Origin: Seminavis robusta
Taxonomy: Eukaryota > Bacillariophyta > Bacillariophyceae > Naviculales > Naviculaceae
Direction: 5' to 3'
Assembly (NCBI GenBank): GCA_903772945.1
Contig: CAICTM010000010.1
Span: forward strand, 1 to 64,000
DNA length: 64,000 nucleotides
Positions 10,909 through 21,795 of the stretch are shown here, in pieces (position 1 is the stretch's first letter; each line of letters opens with the position of its first letter). A model generated the notes under the pieces. The model had not been told where the DNA came from. It worked only from the letters and a program-made list of their open reading frames with translations, and did no database searches. The position numbers were made by a program, and so were the translations under genes.

Positions 10909-12221
10909 GGTAAGGTCGTGCACTGTGATGATAGATAATTGCACGACAACTCCATATTAGATGCTTCAGCCGCTTCTTGCTGTTGTTATCTTGGCAAGGA
11001 GAGAGTAGTGGCGAGTATGCAGTATAAGAAGAAAATAAATACTAGCTAGTCTAAATAGATATGTTAAGGAGGAGGGGGGCGAGGCTAGGCAAAGCAGTGG
11101 CTGCGGTGGTGGGTGGCTGGTGTGGTGGGCATACGGGGAGAGCAATGAGGACGCGAGCAGGGCAAAACAAGGGGGGGCAGGGAAGGGGGGTGCATGGAGG
11201 AAAACCAGGATCCGATGCAAGGGTCATTGACAAAACAAATCGGTTGGTGGTTGGGAAAGATTGGGTAAGCCAGTGCACACTGCAAACAAACTTCTCCTGT
11301 GTGCATGCATACGGTACCGGGTACCGGGTACGGGTACCGGTAGATCTTGAGCGTCAGGCTGGTACTAGTACTGGTAAAAGCCAGAGTGTGTGTGAAGCAA
11401 GATGTCTTAGTTTTCGGTTGTTTGTACTCGTACCACCAAACAGTGAAATGAGATGCAATAAATTGTTTCCTACTTACTTAGGCTAGCTAGTCTAGTCTAG
11501 CTAGTAGACTACTTGCTTCTGATTGCAAAGCAACAATAGGAAGCTACCAGCAACTTGCTTGGGCTACAAAAGCACAAACAATCATCTGCCTTGCCCGGTG
11601 AGCGAAGCTCTAAATTGTTTTGATACCCTATTGTGGTGGTGCTGGAACTCTTCAAGGGGCTCACAATACAGGTCCTACTTACTCAACTGCTAGCTAGCCA
11701 GGTCTCTACCGTACGCAGGCAACATTGGTACGGTACAACCGGTACACTCGGAACGCGGTTATGGCCCCATGCACGTTGTTGAGCCCTCGAAGAAGTATGT
11801 ACCGTACCAGTACGTGACAAGGCTCGACTTGCACAGTCTCACCAGCCCGAATTTCGGTCCCAAGAAGTGGTCACAGCCATGTGTCCTGGATATGGTTCTC
11901 AATCAATCAATCAATCAAAGCAGGCAGGTAAAAGATGCCTCAATCTAACTTTAGAAGGACACTATCATGGTTGCTGAATGAATTATTGCCAAGCGGAAGG
12001 AGATATTCGAATCAAAGTCCACTAGCTAGCGTAGTTTTTGTTTGTATGGTTGGTCCGTCGGTTGGCAGCATGACTATGGAACAAAGAGCCAACTGTAGGA
12101 AGAGTGTCGCCGCGTTGAAAGATTCCATCGTTGTGTATTTGATTGTAGTGTGCGTGCTGCTGCCTCGAGGTCATTCATTCTCGAATGCACTAGTTTTATA
12201 CCGTGTTCGTTGACGGTTCCG
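10909..12221. other. Repeat-rich intergenic region
   Basis: 1.3 kb without a supported gene. It contains a G-rich stretch (11079-11200), interlocked GGTACC/GGGTACC palindromes at 11310-11345, a CTAGCTAG/TAGTC cluster at 11480-11515 and a (AATC)n run at about 11899-11918. Long open frames here are low-complexity shadows. Confidence 0.45.
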
Positions 12222-13460
12222 TTATGTCATTTCCCCACTGTTGGTTGGCTTGAGAGTACTAGTAGTTTCTCCTCCTTCTTGACTTGTCGTCGTGTTGTTG
12301 TTTTTTCGTTTGTAGCGCGACCACCAATGTTTGGGTGTGAGGGATCGTGCGACGAATCGTCGTCGTTCCTCGGGGACAAATACGTTGGCATCGTCGTTTT
12401 CGTTTTCATTTTCATTGTCATTGTGTTCGTGCTGTCGTGTCATTTGCGCTTCTACATAGACGGTCGCCTTGGCTCGTTTGAGTTTGGTCATGGTATCTTG
12501 TTTGTTGTAACATTGCAATCCATTGACACTTCGAATGCGCATCCCGACTTGGAGTGATGTCGTGGCACACAATCCCTGTGGATCAATATGAGCAATGGTG
12601 GGGACAGTTTGGGTGGTGCCCTCTTGAGTTGGTTCATCAATAATGACCAGACCGACCGAACTTCGTTTGGATGGTTTGTGAACCACAGCTTTGACCGTAA
12701 TCACTTGTGGTGCTGTTTCTTTTTTGGTTGCGTTGTTTGTGTTGTTGTCAGTGTTTGTATTGTTGTCAGTGTCAGTGTCTGTACTACTATTGACAGGAGT
12801 GGGAGTTATTGCTGCTGCTGCTGCTGCTGTTGCTGTTGCTGGTTTGGAATTGTTGTTTCCTGCCACAAGAGCGACAGTGGAAGAAGTAGTGCTTTGTGCG
12901 GCGGATGGTAGAGCATAGGGTGACACTGTCGAGTTCGAGTTCGGAGCTGTGGTGGTCATAGCCGTACTACTAGTAGTGCCGTTTGCACTAATTGATGGCG
13001 TAAAGAGTACATTGGCATGTGCGGCGACAATGGTGACTTCTCCAATGGTGGATTGAATCATGAGCATGGCTTCTCCCACGAGCATTTCGGCGCAGTCACA
13101 GCCATTGATGTACAGCACCTTCATGTTCGGCACCAAATGGGTTCCATACAAGAGCGACGGACCGTAAAACTCATCCAATAGAAGACCTCGCCCAGTCACT
13201 CGCTGCAGTCGAATTCCCAAATCGGTCTCCAACAAAGGCTTGAGCAGAGACACTGTCACTATTCCAAATTCATCCAATTGAGTCGATAGCAAGATTGCCT
13301 GTAGCGAATCATCATCATTGTCATTGCCATTGTCATTGCCATTGCCATTGCCATTGCCATTGCATGACGTTGGACGAGATGGAGTGACAGCTGTTGCTGG
13401 TAGAGTGCTAGTGGGGTTCAGAGGAACACCCTTTGGGACAAAGATCTCTTCTGGATCCAT
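12222..13460 (-). CDS. Two-PDZ-domain protein with low-complexity linkers
   Basis: A 412-residue intact frame with ATG at 13460. Two regions look like PDZ folds. Residues about 55-145 contain FGIVTVSLLKPLLETDLGI, then LVPNMKVLYINGCDC. Residues about 255-345 contain SSVGLVIID, then LQVGMRIRSVNG; both fit the pattern of a GIxxI strand and a VGDxIxxINGxx segment. Linkers are simple-sequence: an NG/ND repeat near residues 33-50 from a TTGCCA-type hexamer array in the DNA, an Ala run from a GCT array, a TD/NT repeat and an NENEN stretch near the C-terminus. PDZ domains bind C-terminal peptides, so this is probably a cytosolic scaffold. The partner is unknown. Repeat length is likely to vary between alleles. 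Confidence 0.7.
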   Translation of the reverse strand: MDPEEIFVPKGVPLNPTSTLPATAVTPSRPTSCNGNGNGNGNDNGNDNDDDSLQAILLSTQLDEFGIVTVSLLKPLLETDLGIRLQRVTGRGLLLDEFYGPSLLYGTHLVPNMKVLYINGCDCAEMLVGEAMLMIQSTIGEVTIVAAHANVLFTPSISANGTTSSTAMTTTAPNSNSTVSPYALPSAAQSTTSSTVALVAGNNNSKPATATAAAAAAITPTPVNSSTDTDTDNNTNTDNNTNNATKKETAPQVITVKAVVHKPSKRSSVGLVIIDEPTQEGTTQTVPTIAHIDPQGLCATTSLQVGMRIRSVNGLQCYNKQDTMTKLKRAKATVYVEAQMTRQHEHNDNENENENDDANVFVPEERRRFVARSLTPKHWWSRYKRKNNNTTTSQEGGETTSTLKPTNSGEMT

Positions 13461-14004
13461 TCTGCTCTACCCGTACACGTCGTACTGTACTGTACCGGTA
13501 TAATCAGATGGATTATGCGACTATACTAACAATACAGTCTTGAGAACTGAACCCACTGAGAATGATACATGTAGAGGAAACAAGAGCCCACCAGGTCGAC
13601 ACACACTTTCAAGTTGGTTTGAGAGACTTTCAGTCCTGATTTCGCTAGCTAGCTAGCTCTGCCTTGGCTGTGCCAAACTTTTAAAAAGCCAGCTGGGTTG
13701 CATGGAAGAGTGCATACTCCATGGTTCGGTACCTACCGGTACCGTACAACTGGTGCCATACCTGGTCCAAAGAATGTCCACTGCGGAATGGTTCATGAGC
13801 TACGGTAACTGATACGGTAGGATCTGCTACAGGATGGAGATATGAATGGGCTCCTACTACTAGTAGTTCTTAGTCTACGTATATATACGGTATTCTGTAA
13901 TGGTTCTGGGGGCTGCCCAGTGGTCAACCGCTCATAAAGTCCAAACCAGAGCCAAGCTAGCTGTGATCAATAAGGCATGCATCGATTGGAAACTTTTGCC
14001 TGTC
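13461..14004. other. Palindrome-rich intergenic region
   Basis: Contains CTAGCTAGCTAG at about 13647-13658 and interleaved GGTACC/ACCGGTAC at 13728-13750. No gene seen. Confidence 0.4.
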
Positions 14005-14835
14005 TCAAGCAGCAACTGCCTCCTCTGCTGTTACTGCTGATGGCAGAGGAGGTGGGCCCATGTCCATCATTCCACCAACTTGCACATAAAAGCCAGGAGG
14101 GTCAGTGAGGCCTCCCAAGGAAATTACTTGAACCAATGAAATGAAATCTTGCCATCTTTGATAGATCTTGAACCAACCACGCTCTTTCAGGATCGTTGAT
14201 AACATGCTTATTGGTGCTTGGGACACGAGGGAAATGCGCACAGCCATAGGGCTCTCCAGTACCGGTATGGGTACCACCACTCACTTGGATCTCCTCCACA
14301 AGTATATATCAAACCATGTCGATCCTGCTCCTTGATGAATTCATTCATACCAATAGTGGATGTCTGGAAAGCTACTACTAAGCTTCTCTGTTTCACCAGC
14401 AAACATGGCAGCTGTAATGCTGGGAGAATCCAATCCTCAAACTTGAATGTGACTTCTGTGGAAGACAAAAAGGTCAGAAGCTGTTCTGTGCTTTGATGGC
14501 TGTTCATGGCTGTGAAGAAGGCAGTTATAACCTTCTCATTGGGGGTTTGATGCTCCTCTACCAATTCTGGAATAGAAGAGGAGGCTTCCTTGGACTTGCT
14601 TCCATTGCAGTTTTTAGCCCTTTTCTTCCTCTTCTTTTTCTTCTTTGCACCGCTCTGAGAAGAGTTGTTTGAGGAGATAGAGACCAAAACAGTATCGCCT
14701 TTGGAAACATCCTCCACAAGGGAACCACTTTCTTTCTCCTGCAGCATTGCCGGGTCATCTAATTTTCTTGGTGCTTGTTCCTGTTATTGATGCCCCATGT
14801 CTTGGGCTGGAAGATCTGATGTACTTGAATTTCAT
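14005..14835 (-). pseudogene. NTF2-like family copy A, frameshifted
   Basis: Same family as the intact genes at 16191-16967 and 24311-25066, but spread over three frames. Recognisable pieces are a start like MKFKYIRSS (ATG about 14835) whose continuation IFQPKTW lies in another frame; a Lys/Ser-rich linker and VEEHQTPNEKVITAFFTAMN in a second frame; GGTHTGTGEPYGCAHFP and VINDPERAW in a third; and an end with LTDPPGFYVQVGG. At least three frameshifts are needed, so it is not a working gene. It lies 1.3 kb from intact copy B on the same strand, consistent with tandem duplication followed by decay. Confidence 0.8.
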
Positions 14836-16190
14836 TATCAAAGGGCCAATGGATGGAACAAGAAACAAGAGAGACCAACATAGATGAGAAAGAGGAATTA
14901 TCAAATAAGAAGGAATAGCCAGGCCGAAATTTGCTATGACAGCAGCCAATGTGCAAGCTGCCAAACCCAAGATTTTCGTTGTAGACGGGAAATCTCAGTC
15001 CATATTGCAGGCCTCAAGCGGCCGTCAGATGTTGCTGCCCGCAGCAGGAATCCTCTCTGGCTGGTGGCGGCCATAATCGCACCACACCTTCATTCACTGT
15101 AGATTTGCGCCGAAATCCCAAAATTACAGACAGCCTTGTGCGGTGCTGGCTTTCGAACGGGCGTGTATTGCAGTTGGACGACGAGGAATCCCTGATTTAG
15201 CGAACTAGCTTGCTTGCAGAGCCAAAAAAACATGAAAAGCAAGATATTTCCTCGACAAGAGATGGGTTTAGTAGTCTAGTAGTACTAGTACTCCTGGATA
15301 CAGGGTGGGCCAGCAATGTTGCTGCTGGGCAGCTGCGACTTGACCACCGAAGAAGCGTTTGGCTTGCGGTCGCTACTGGTGGTACCGGTCAGGCGGGATC
15401 ATTGTGGCTTCTCCTCTCCGGTCTCTCTCTGCATGATGCCCACTGTAGACCCCCTCCTGGCTTCTACGGTCTACGGTACATGCACCGACAGCCAGCCAGC
15501 CAGCCAGCAGGAGCCGGTTTTTTACCTGTGATGATCACAGCCGCGACTTCGCCCTCTGAGCTCGCGTTTGGCTTGCTGTAGTCTTGCCGTACTGGTGGTA
15601 CCGGTACCTGGTACCACCAGTCAGGCTGCATCGATTCACGGTGCATGTGCAAATGCATACCTTTACGACCTGGTACTGTACCGGTGGGCCTGCCATTCAA
15701 GAGCCCGGCTTTACCAGTGAAGATCTAAAGTGTTCTCCTCTGGGAACGGCCTGCTCTCGTGATTTAGAATGAATAATTGCCCAGAAACGCCTTCCGGCCG
15801 CCTTTGAACTCAATGTTAGTTGTCTTTTACGGCTATTCAACGAGTCTTCGCTGGGATTGAAGTTTGAGGCAATGGAAGAGGAACAGGTGCTGAAGAGCGG
15901 CCCAAATCAAAGCCGGCTCTACCAGAGATCAAATTGGAATACACCTTTCTGGCGCTAGGCAGGATCCTTAGTAATGGACGTCGGAGGTAAGTGTGTATTT
16001 GCCAGACAGGACTGAATCCAGCTGCTATTGTTTGGAGGAATGAATTGGCTGATATTAGTTGTTGTTCTATCTATCTGCACTGGTATTGTCCGCTGGTCGA
16101 CACAGATGCTAGCTAGTCAAATGAGGAGCTTCAGGCGCCTACTTGCAACGATTTGAACTGGGGAAGGGGTGGAAACTATCGCTGTCCAAA
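14836..16190. other. Intergenic with a perfect hairpin
   Basis: No gene supported. A 31-bp structure at 15591-15621 has two exact 12-base arms (ACTGGTGGTACC and its complement) around a 7-base loop. A CAGC repeat lies near 15490-15510. The rest is unremarkable. Confidence 0.45.
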
Positions 16191-16967
16191 CTAGTCAATT
16201 TGAGCTGCACTGGCTTCCTCTTCTGCGGATGGTGGCAGTGGTGGTGGCATGTCCATCTTTCCACCAATTTGCACGTAAAAGCCAGGAGGGCCAGTCAGAT
16301 CTCCCAAGGAAATGTCTTGAACCAAAGCAATCTTGCCATCCTTCACTTTGAACCACACTCGTTCTGGATCATTAATAATATGCTTGTTTGTAGTGGGAAC
16401 TGGAGGGAAGTAGGCAAAGCTGTAGGGCTCTCCAGAGTGGGTTCCACTGACTTGCAGCTCCTCCACAACCACCAAGCCGTGGTGATCCTGCTTTATGGAT
16501 TCATAAGAATATTGGATGTCAGGAAAGCTCTTACTAAGCTTCTCTGTTTCACTGGCCCACATAGCAGCTGTAATGCTGGGAGCATCTTCAAACTTGACCT
16601 CGACTTCTGGTGAAGAGAAAAAGTTGAGAAGCTGATCCATGCTTTGATGGTTGTTCATGGCTGCCAAGAAGGAAGTTATAAACTTTTCATTGGGAGTTTG
16701 ATGCTCGACGACACAATCTGGAACAGAGGAGGCTTCCTTGGAGTTGCTGCCGCTCCGGTCCTTTTTCTTGCTCTTTCTCTTCTTTTTACTGCTTCGAGAA
16801 GAGCTGCTGGAGGAAAAAGACACTGAAGCAGTGTTGCTTTTGGAAACATCATCTGCCAGGGGATCAATCTCTTTCTTCTGAACTGTTTGGTCATCTCCAG
16901 CTTCTTGTTGCTTGTTCTTGTTCTTGATGCTCCACCTATTGGGCTGGAAGATGTGCTTGAGTTTCAT
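16191..16967 (-). CDS. NTF2-like family protein, copy B (intact)
   Basis: About 258 residues from the ATG at 16967, MKLKHIFQPNRW. The architecture is shared with the other copies here: a short basic N-terminus; a Ser/Lys-rich linker (SSSSRSSKKKRKSKKK) that may be disordered or nuclear-targeted; and a conserved C-terminal domain of about 150 residues. That domain contains EHQTPNEKFI, FFSSPEVEVKFEDAPSITAA, SFPDIQYSYESIK, VVVEELQVSGTHSGEPYSFA, NDPERVWFKV and a LTGPPGFYVQIGGKMDMPPP end. Length, helix-then-strand order and the FxDG/ED positions suggest an NTF2/SnoaL-like alpha+beta barrel, a fold used by small cyclases and isomerases and by binding domains. This is my inference; no catalytic residues are certain. 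It stands alone in its own transcription unit. Confidence 0.75.
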   Translation of the reverse strand: MKLKHIFQPNRWSIKNKNKQQEAGDDQTVQKKEIDPLADDVSKSNTASVSFSSSSSSRSSKKKRKSKKKDRSGSNSKEASSVPDCVVEHQTPNEKFITSFLAAMNNHQSMDQLLNFFSSPEVEVKFEDAPSITAAMWASETEKLSKSFPDIQYSYESIKQDHHGLVVVEELQVSGTHSGEPYSFAYFPPVPTTNKHIINDPERVWFKVKDGKIALVQDISLGDLTGPPGFYVQIGGKMDMPPPLPPSAEEEASAAQID

Positions 16968-17425
16968 TGTCAAGTTGACGGTGGATGAGATCTAGCTAGA
17001 GAAAAGAGGAGGAGGAGGATGAAGCGGGAAAACGAACCAGAAATGGAATTGTGACAGCAGTAGCTCGGAAACACAGCAAGCAGCGAAAATCCAAAATCCA
17101 AAGCTGGAGAAGTTTGGCCATCACCTTTTAAAATAAGTTTTGCCATCAAAATCGCACCACGTCGGTGATAACCACTGTAGATCATCTTGGAAGCATGTCT
17201 CGGTGACTTATTGGCAACAGGCTCTGACTCGTCTAAGTGGCAAAAGGAGAGGTAAAGTCTTACTAGCTAGCTGCTAGCTAGTAGTACCTCGTTGGCTGTT
17301 GGCCAGTGTTGGCTCAACAAGGCTGTCGACTGACGAACCCAGCAGAACTCCATTTGTACGACGAGATTTACAGTAAGATTTAGCAGTTAGCCATTGAGCT
17401 CTAGCTAGTAGAACTGTACTGGAAG

Positions 17426-18435
17426 GACAGGGGGTAGAGAGCACTACATACAGCCTGTGCATATGAACAGGATTTTTAGAGAGCCAGCCTGCAGTCAAAT
17501 TTTGGCCTGGCAGGCGACGCGATTCCTGTGCAAATGAACAGGCGACGCGATTCCTGTGCAATTGAACAGGCGACTGTGCAATTGCACAGGCAATCCGTCC
17601 GTCGGATTGCCTGTGCAATTGCACAGGAAATCTGACGTGCATGCTGGTTGGAGTCTTCTTCATTTTCAGTAACAACAACAGTAACAGCAACAGCAACAGC
17701 AGCAAGGAAGGACAAGCATAAGCATAAGAACAAGAACAACTGATCCTTCCACTACTGCTACCACTACTTCTACCACTATCATATCTGTCTCTTGCAGTCA
17801 TTTGTGGCTTGTGGCTTTTGGGTTTGTCACTGAGAGATTTGGACTTCATTTCTCCTGATTTCTTTTTCATTATCTGAGAAGAGGAAAACACAGGAAGTTG
17901 CAACCATCTATTCTTTCACTTGAGCATCTAAGGCAGCCACTTCTACAGTCTGAAACAGAATACCTCCATCTGGTCAAGAGAGGAGATTTACTCTCATTTC
18001 CTGTACTACTGAACAGGCATCCGTCGCCTGTGCAAACGAACAGGCACCCGTCGCCTGTGCAAACGAACAGGAGAGTTGATCATCAGCTTGACTGAACGCA
18101 GAGGACATGCTTGACTGTAATGCTGAATGTAATGTCAGATCTATACTGTTGAGTAATGAGAAAGCCTACCCAGAAAAAAACGTCACAATTCCTGTGCATT
18201 TGAACAGGACATCGAGCTCCTGTGCATTTGAACAGGACGTCACCATCCTGTTCGATTGCACAGGCCGTCCAATTTCCTGTGCAATTGAACAGGCGTCGCT
18301 ATCCTGTTCGATTGCACAGGAAATTTGCGTTTTTGAATTCAGGCCAAAAAAATGGCTGGCCTTGCTCTCAATCTGCGGGCATCCTCCCTGTTCATATGCA
18401 CAGGCTGTATGTAGTGCTCCTCTCTACCCCCTGTC
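17426..18435. mobile_element. 1.0-kb inverted-repeat element carrying 14 copies of an 18-bp dyad
   Basis: The two ends are inverted copies: GACAGGGGGTAGAGAGCA.. at 17426 onward against ..CTCTCTACCCCCTGTC ending at 18435. They match over about 45 bp with a 3-base insertion, and more weakly for another 40 bp inward. Inside, an 18-bp dyad (CCTGTKC-N4-GMACAGG) occurs at 17454, 17525, 17553, 17573, 17610, 18000, 18027, 18054, 18191, 18219, 18247, 18276, 18303 and 18387. Several are perfect palindromes, such as CCTGTGCAATTGCACAGG at 17610. They sit near both ends and leave the middle (17630-17995) free. An ACTGG direct repeat flanks the element (17418 and 18436), a weak candidate target duplication. 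No transposase is visible, so it would be non-autonomous. The open frames here are made of the repeats. Confidence 0.7.
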
Positions 18436-19612
18436 ACTGGTAGAGCAGAAGTAGATAATATTATGGATACCATGGTACCGGTAATTCCAGCTGGCCAGTA
18501 GCTCCAGCCCGTCTATGCCATACAGTATGTCATGATGGCTCCACCAATTCTGAGAGAAGCTACTAGCTAATAGTACGTATTAATATTCGTACTCGGAGTA
18601 GCCCATATGCCCATTGCCCACACTGGCTAATAGTAGAGTGATCTGCACATTAAGACCCACTGCAGATTAAGACTATTGTAATATTGTGGGATTTGTACAG
18701 TATTTTCTATAGTAACAACTACATACAACCTAGCCAGCTACTAGCAGCTACTACTACGGTCGTAGCAGCTAGCTAGCTACTAGCTAGAGGACTATTGCTC
18801 AAGCCGTGTGTCGAGTGTTGGCTATGTTGGCTACAGGTGTTGGCTGTGTTGATCAGAGGAAGGAGTGCCGATAGAGGAAGCAGTGCTGGTGTGGATGGAG
18901 GAAGGAAGGAGTGTCAATAGGCAGAGTCATGTCGATAGAGGTACGGTACGGTACCAGGACCAGCACCGTACTGGTATGCATATCATAGAAGCTTCGAACG
19001 ATAGAGGTGCACACCAAGTGCAGTGCCGTAACATCCAAGCAAAAGAGGTGCTTCAATGCTTCAACAGAGGTGCCTATCATGTGCTTCGGAGCCCTACAGA
19101 GCTATTTCGATAGAGCTGGTACCGGTACAGTAGGATCCTACGTAGACTCAGTACTAGAGTCTACGTGTGACGTCATGTGGTCTTAATCTGCAGGGGAAAA
19201 GAATTCGTGTCAGTTGGGTGGATATCTTCAACCGCCCGTAACTCCACCAATAAGTACACTATGAAGTTGCGAGATTTATGGCATACTCAACTACATGTGT
19301 TCTATCGATTCCCCTCTTTGCATGTACTATATTCAATATACAGCCCTGAAGAGAATATTCCGCGGAACGGTCGGTCTTAATACCCAGATCACTCTACCTG
19401 ATATTCCATCCCGGGTCGAGCAGACTCTATGATACGTAGTTGTACTCGTACTCGTACTCGTACTCGTAATAACGGCATAGAATATTCTGCGGAAGCAACA
19501 AGCGACAAGCAACGAAGCCACAGCTGCGACTTTCTGGAGGAAGTCTTCAGGACCACTGAATCTCTCGGATCTCCTTGAGAACTCGTAAAAATTAAGGTGC
19601 TTCCTTTTTCCA
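18436..19612. other. Repeat-rich intergenic region
   Basis: No gene supported. Includes CTAGCTAG and TACTAG palindromes, GGTACCGGTA clusters near 18468-18485 and 19118-19130, and a six-base array (ACTCGT)n at about 19443-19468. Confidence 0.4.
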
Positions 19613-19932
19613 GGGGGGTGCCTCAAACCAACCGGTTTTGCCTCTTCCTTTCTTACCCCACCTTTTTGGCAGTTTGGCGATTAGGTACCGTCTCCGACCA
19701 AGTTTAGCCATCTTCAACCACTTTCGACCGCCTCCCACCGCCTTCAACCGTCTGTTTTACCGCCTGTTTACCACCTGTTCACCGCTTGTTCACCATTTTA
19801 CCGCTTGTATTAGCCTTAACCACTCCTTACCGTCTTTGACCACTGTTCATCACCTGTTTGCATCAAATGGGTACCACATGCAGGTGGTTGGGGATATATT
19901 CAGACAAACAAGATTGATTTGAGGCACCCCCC
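19613..19932. mobile_element. 320-bp MITE-like element, interior ACCGCCTGTTT repeats
   Basis: Terminal inverted repeats of 21 bp: GGGGGGTGCCTCAAACCAAC.. at 19613-19633 against its complement at 19912-19932, with two mismatches. The interior (about 19670-19860) is a degenerate tandem array of an 11-13-base unit resembling ACCGCCTGTTTACC. No coding capacity. The end sequence resembles the ends of the elements at 21207-21603 and 21796-22217. Confidence 0.65.
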
Positions 19933-20233
19933 AGCCAACCGCACCTGCTTGGAATCAACACCTCATCATTCTGGCCGACACAGATCTCGAGGTTCATTTT
20001 TTTTAAATGTAATCATTATTTGATCTGCTGGCTAGTTGTGGTGGCAGGCAAAAGCTGGCCATGCTGGTTCTATCAGAACTGGCACTAGCTCTAGCGCTCT
20101 AGCCACTCTAGCCACAAAGCTGCCAAGGGAGAAGGTCACTGTTGTTGTTCCAAACTTTGCTAGCTGGTGTTTGAGCGGGCTCCATTTCTTGAAAAGCCGC
20201 CCAGCCTGCCAACACAATCCAAAGTTTCACAAG
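19933..20233. other. Spacer between two mobile elements
   Basis: No gene recognised; ends with the CAAG (20230-20233) that is the left target-site duplication of the next element. Confidence 0.4.
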
Positions 20234-21179
20234 CTACTCTGGCGAAAAAGTTGAGAATTCTCAAGTTCCTACCCATACCCTATCCGTACGTACCAATGTA
20301 CTACCAATCCATCATCTTTCACCCTGAAGCATCACAAATTGATGTTGTGAAGGCACTGCAAAGATGACTACAGGATGAACTCAATATGGCACCTACACAA
20401 ACGAACTAACTATCTAGAGTTGTCTACATTCTCTGCTTGTGACAGCCATGTGCTGGTTGTGGTGTCAACAGCCATGTAGAAGGCATTATCTTATGTGAAA
20501 CTGGGTGCTTCATTTTTCTTCCAGAAATTCCCAAATGCTCTGATTCACCTTCGTTTCGGACTGTGGCACCCTTCTGCTATCAACCCAATCATGCATATTG
20601 ATCTAATGAGCACAGTAGAGAGGATGATATAATTGAAAGTGAGTAGGATCAACGAGTTAATAGAAAAAAGTGGCACCTCAGACTGCAAATCCAAAATGAG
20701 CCAGCGTCAACTCCAGCATCTATTCTAGTGGTTCTTCTGATAGTAGCAATGGCTTTAGCCATTCCACTCTGGTTGAGTTGTCTACCTGAAGGAATGGATC
20801 CATCAGATGGGCCCAATGGGGCAAAGAGTGGGGACATAGACTGGTCGACCTGTTGGTGATAGTAAAAATTTCCAAAAGATGGCCACCTAACTTTGCTAGT
20901 CGTTCGTTACTTCCACGGCCACCAAATGGGCAAGCCATTACCACCAGTGCGACCGCCACATCCAAATTATGTATTCCCTATCTCAAAGTATTGCTAGGGT
21001 AGCTCTATTGGTTAAACTGCTAGGGTATCTCTGACAGCCATTGTGGTGTGTTTGTTGATGGGGATGTGCCCATGCAGGAATAAGCAGATAATTTCAAAAG
21101 TGTGACCACCTGGTGATTCCACAGTGTTCCAGGCGACTTCTCACCATTTTCAAAATTCTCAACTTTTTCGCCAGAGTAG
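20234..21179. mobile_element. 946-bp non-autonomous DNA transposon with 26-bp inverted repeats
   Basis: The left end at 20234-20259 (CTACTCTGGCGAAAAAGTTG, then AGAATT) is repeated exactly in inverted form at 21154-21179. A 4-bp direct repeat CAAG flanks it directly (20230-20233 and 21180-21183), which is what a target-site duplication should look like. The interior has no transposase or long gene-like frame. This is a clean structural call of an inserted DNA element; the family is unknown. Confidence 0.8.
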
Positions 21180-21206
21180 CAAGTACATATAATTTAGCCC
21201 AGCTCT

Positions 21207-21603
21207 GGACCGTTGCTCAATGGTGCCTGTGGTGGTGTTTAGGGCAGAGTTTGCCCTAATTGAAACTCTGCCCTAAATTTCAAACTCTGCCCTAAAATTA
21301 GGGCTGAGTTTGCCCTAAATTAGGGCATGGTTTCAAAACTCTACCCAATAATTAGGGCAGAGTTTGAAACTCTGCCCTAAATTTCATAGTATTTACTATT
21401 CAGTCCTGTTTCGATTTAGGGCAGAGTTTCAAACTCTGCCCTAAATTTCAAACTCTGCCCTAAATTAGGGCAGAGTTTCAAACTCTACCCTAAATTAGGG
21501 CATGGTTTCAAAACTCTACCCTATAATTAGGGGAAACTCTGCCCTACAGCAAATCCTACCCTAAATCCTGGGTTCCCCATTCGCACCCCCTGAGGCACGC
21601 TCC
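21207..21603. mobile_element. 397-bp element built of TTAGGGCAGAGTTT hairpin repeats
   Basis: The interior alternates AAACTCTGCCCTAAATT and its complement at least eight times, giving nested hairpins. The ends GGACCGTTGCTCAATGGTG (21207) and the complement of GGAGCGTGCCTCAGGGGGTG (ending 21603) are imperfect inverted repeats and resemble the ends of the 19613 and 21796 elements. No coding capacity. TTAGGG occurs but is not in head-to-tail array, so this is not telomeric. Confidence 0.6.
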
Positions 21604-21795
21604 TGATGAGTCTCACAGAGGAGATGAAAGAGTCATGCCAAAACCAAAAAGTAACCACAGAGGCCGAAAGCCTGTGTTTTAGGGATTTGGCGGTTGGTGA
21701 CCTGTTTCAGTAAAATTTACTTAATCCAGTCACTCTTTGCTAAAATCGTATGAGGGAGAAAAAGTCCCAACGTTGCTTTGAACTAGCTACTAGCA

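Noticed and set aside
11061-11486. 141-codon frame in the G-rich intergenic stretch
   Set aside because: Gly/Arg-rich low-complexity translation of GGGG runs and GGTACC palindromes.
17454-18404. Regularly recurring 18-bp units looking like a CRISPR array
   Set aside because: Units are palindromic dyads with uneven spacing from 2 to about 370 bases, lie within inverted ends of a eukaryotic-type element and have no spacer-like unique sequences or cas genes.
17274-18454. Long frames on both strands within the dyad element
   Set aside because: Translations (PVQLHRQ and CAIAQ repeats) are simply the 18-bp dyads read through; no other protein-like content.
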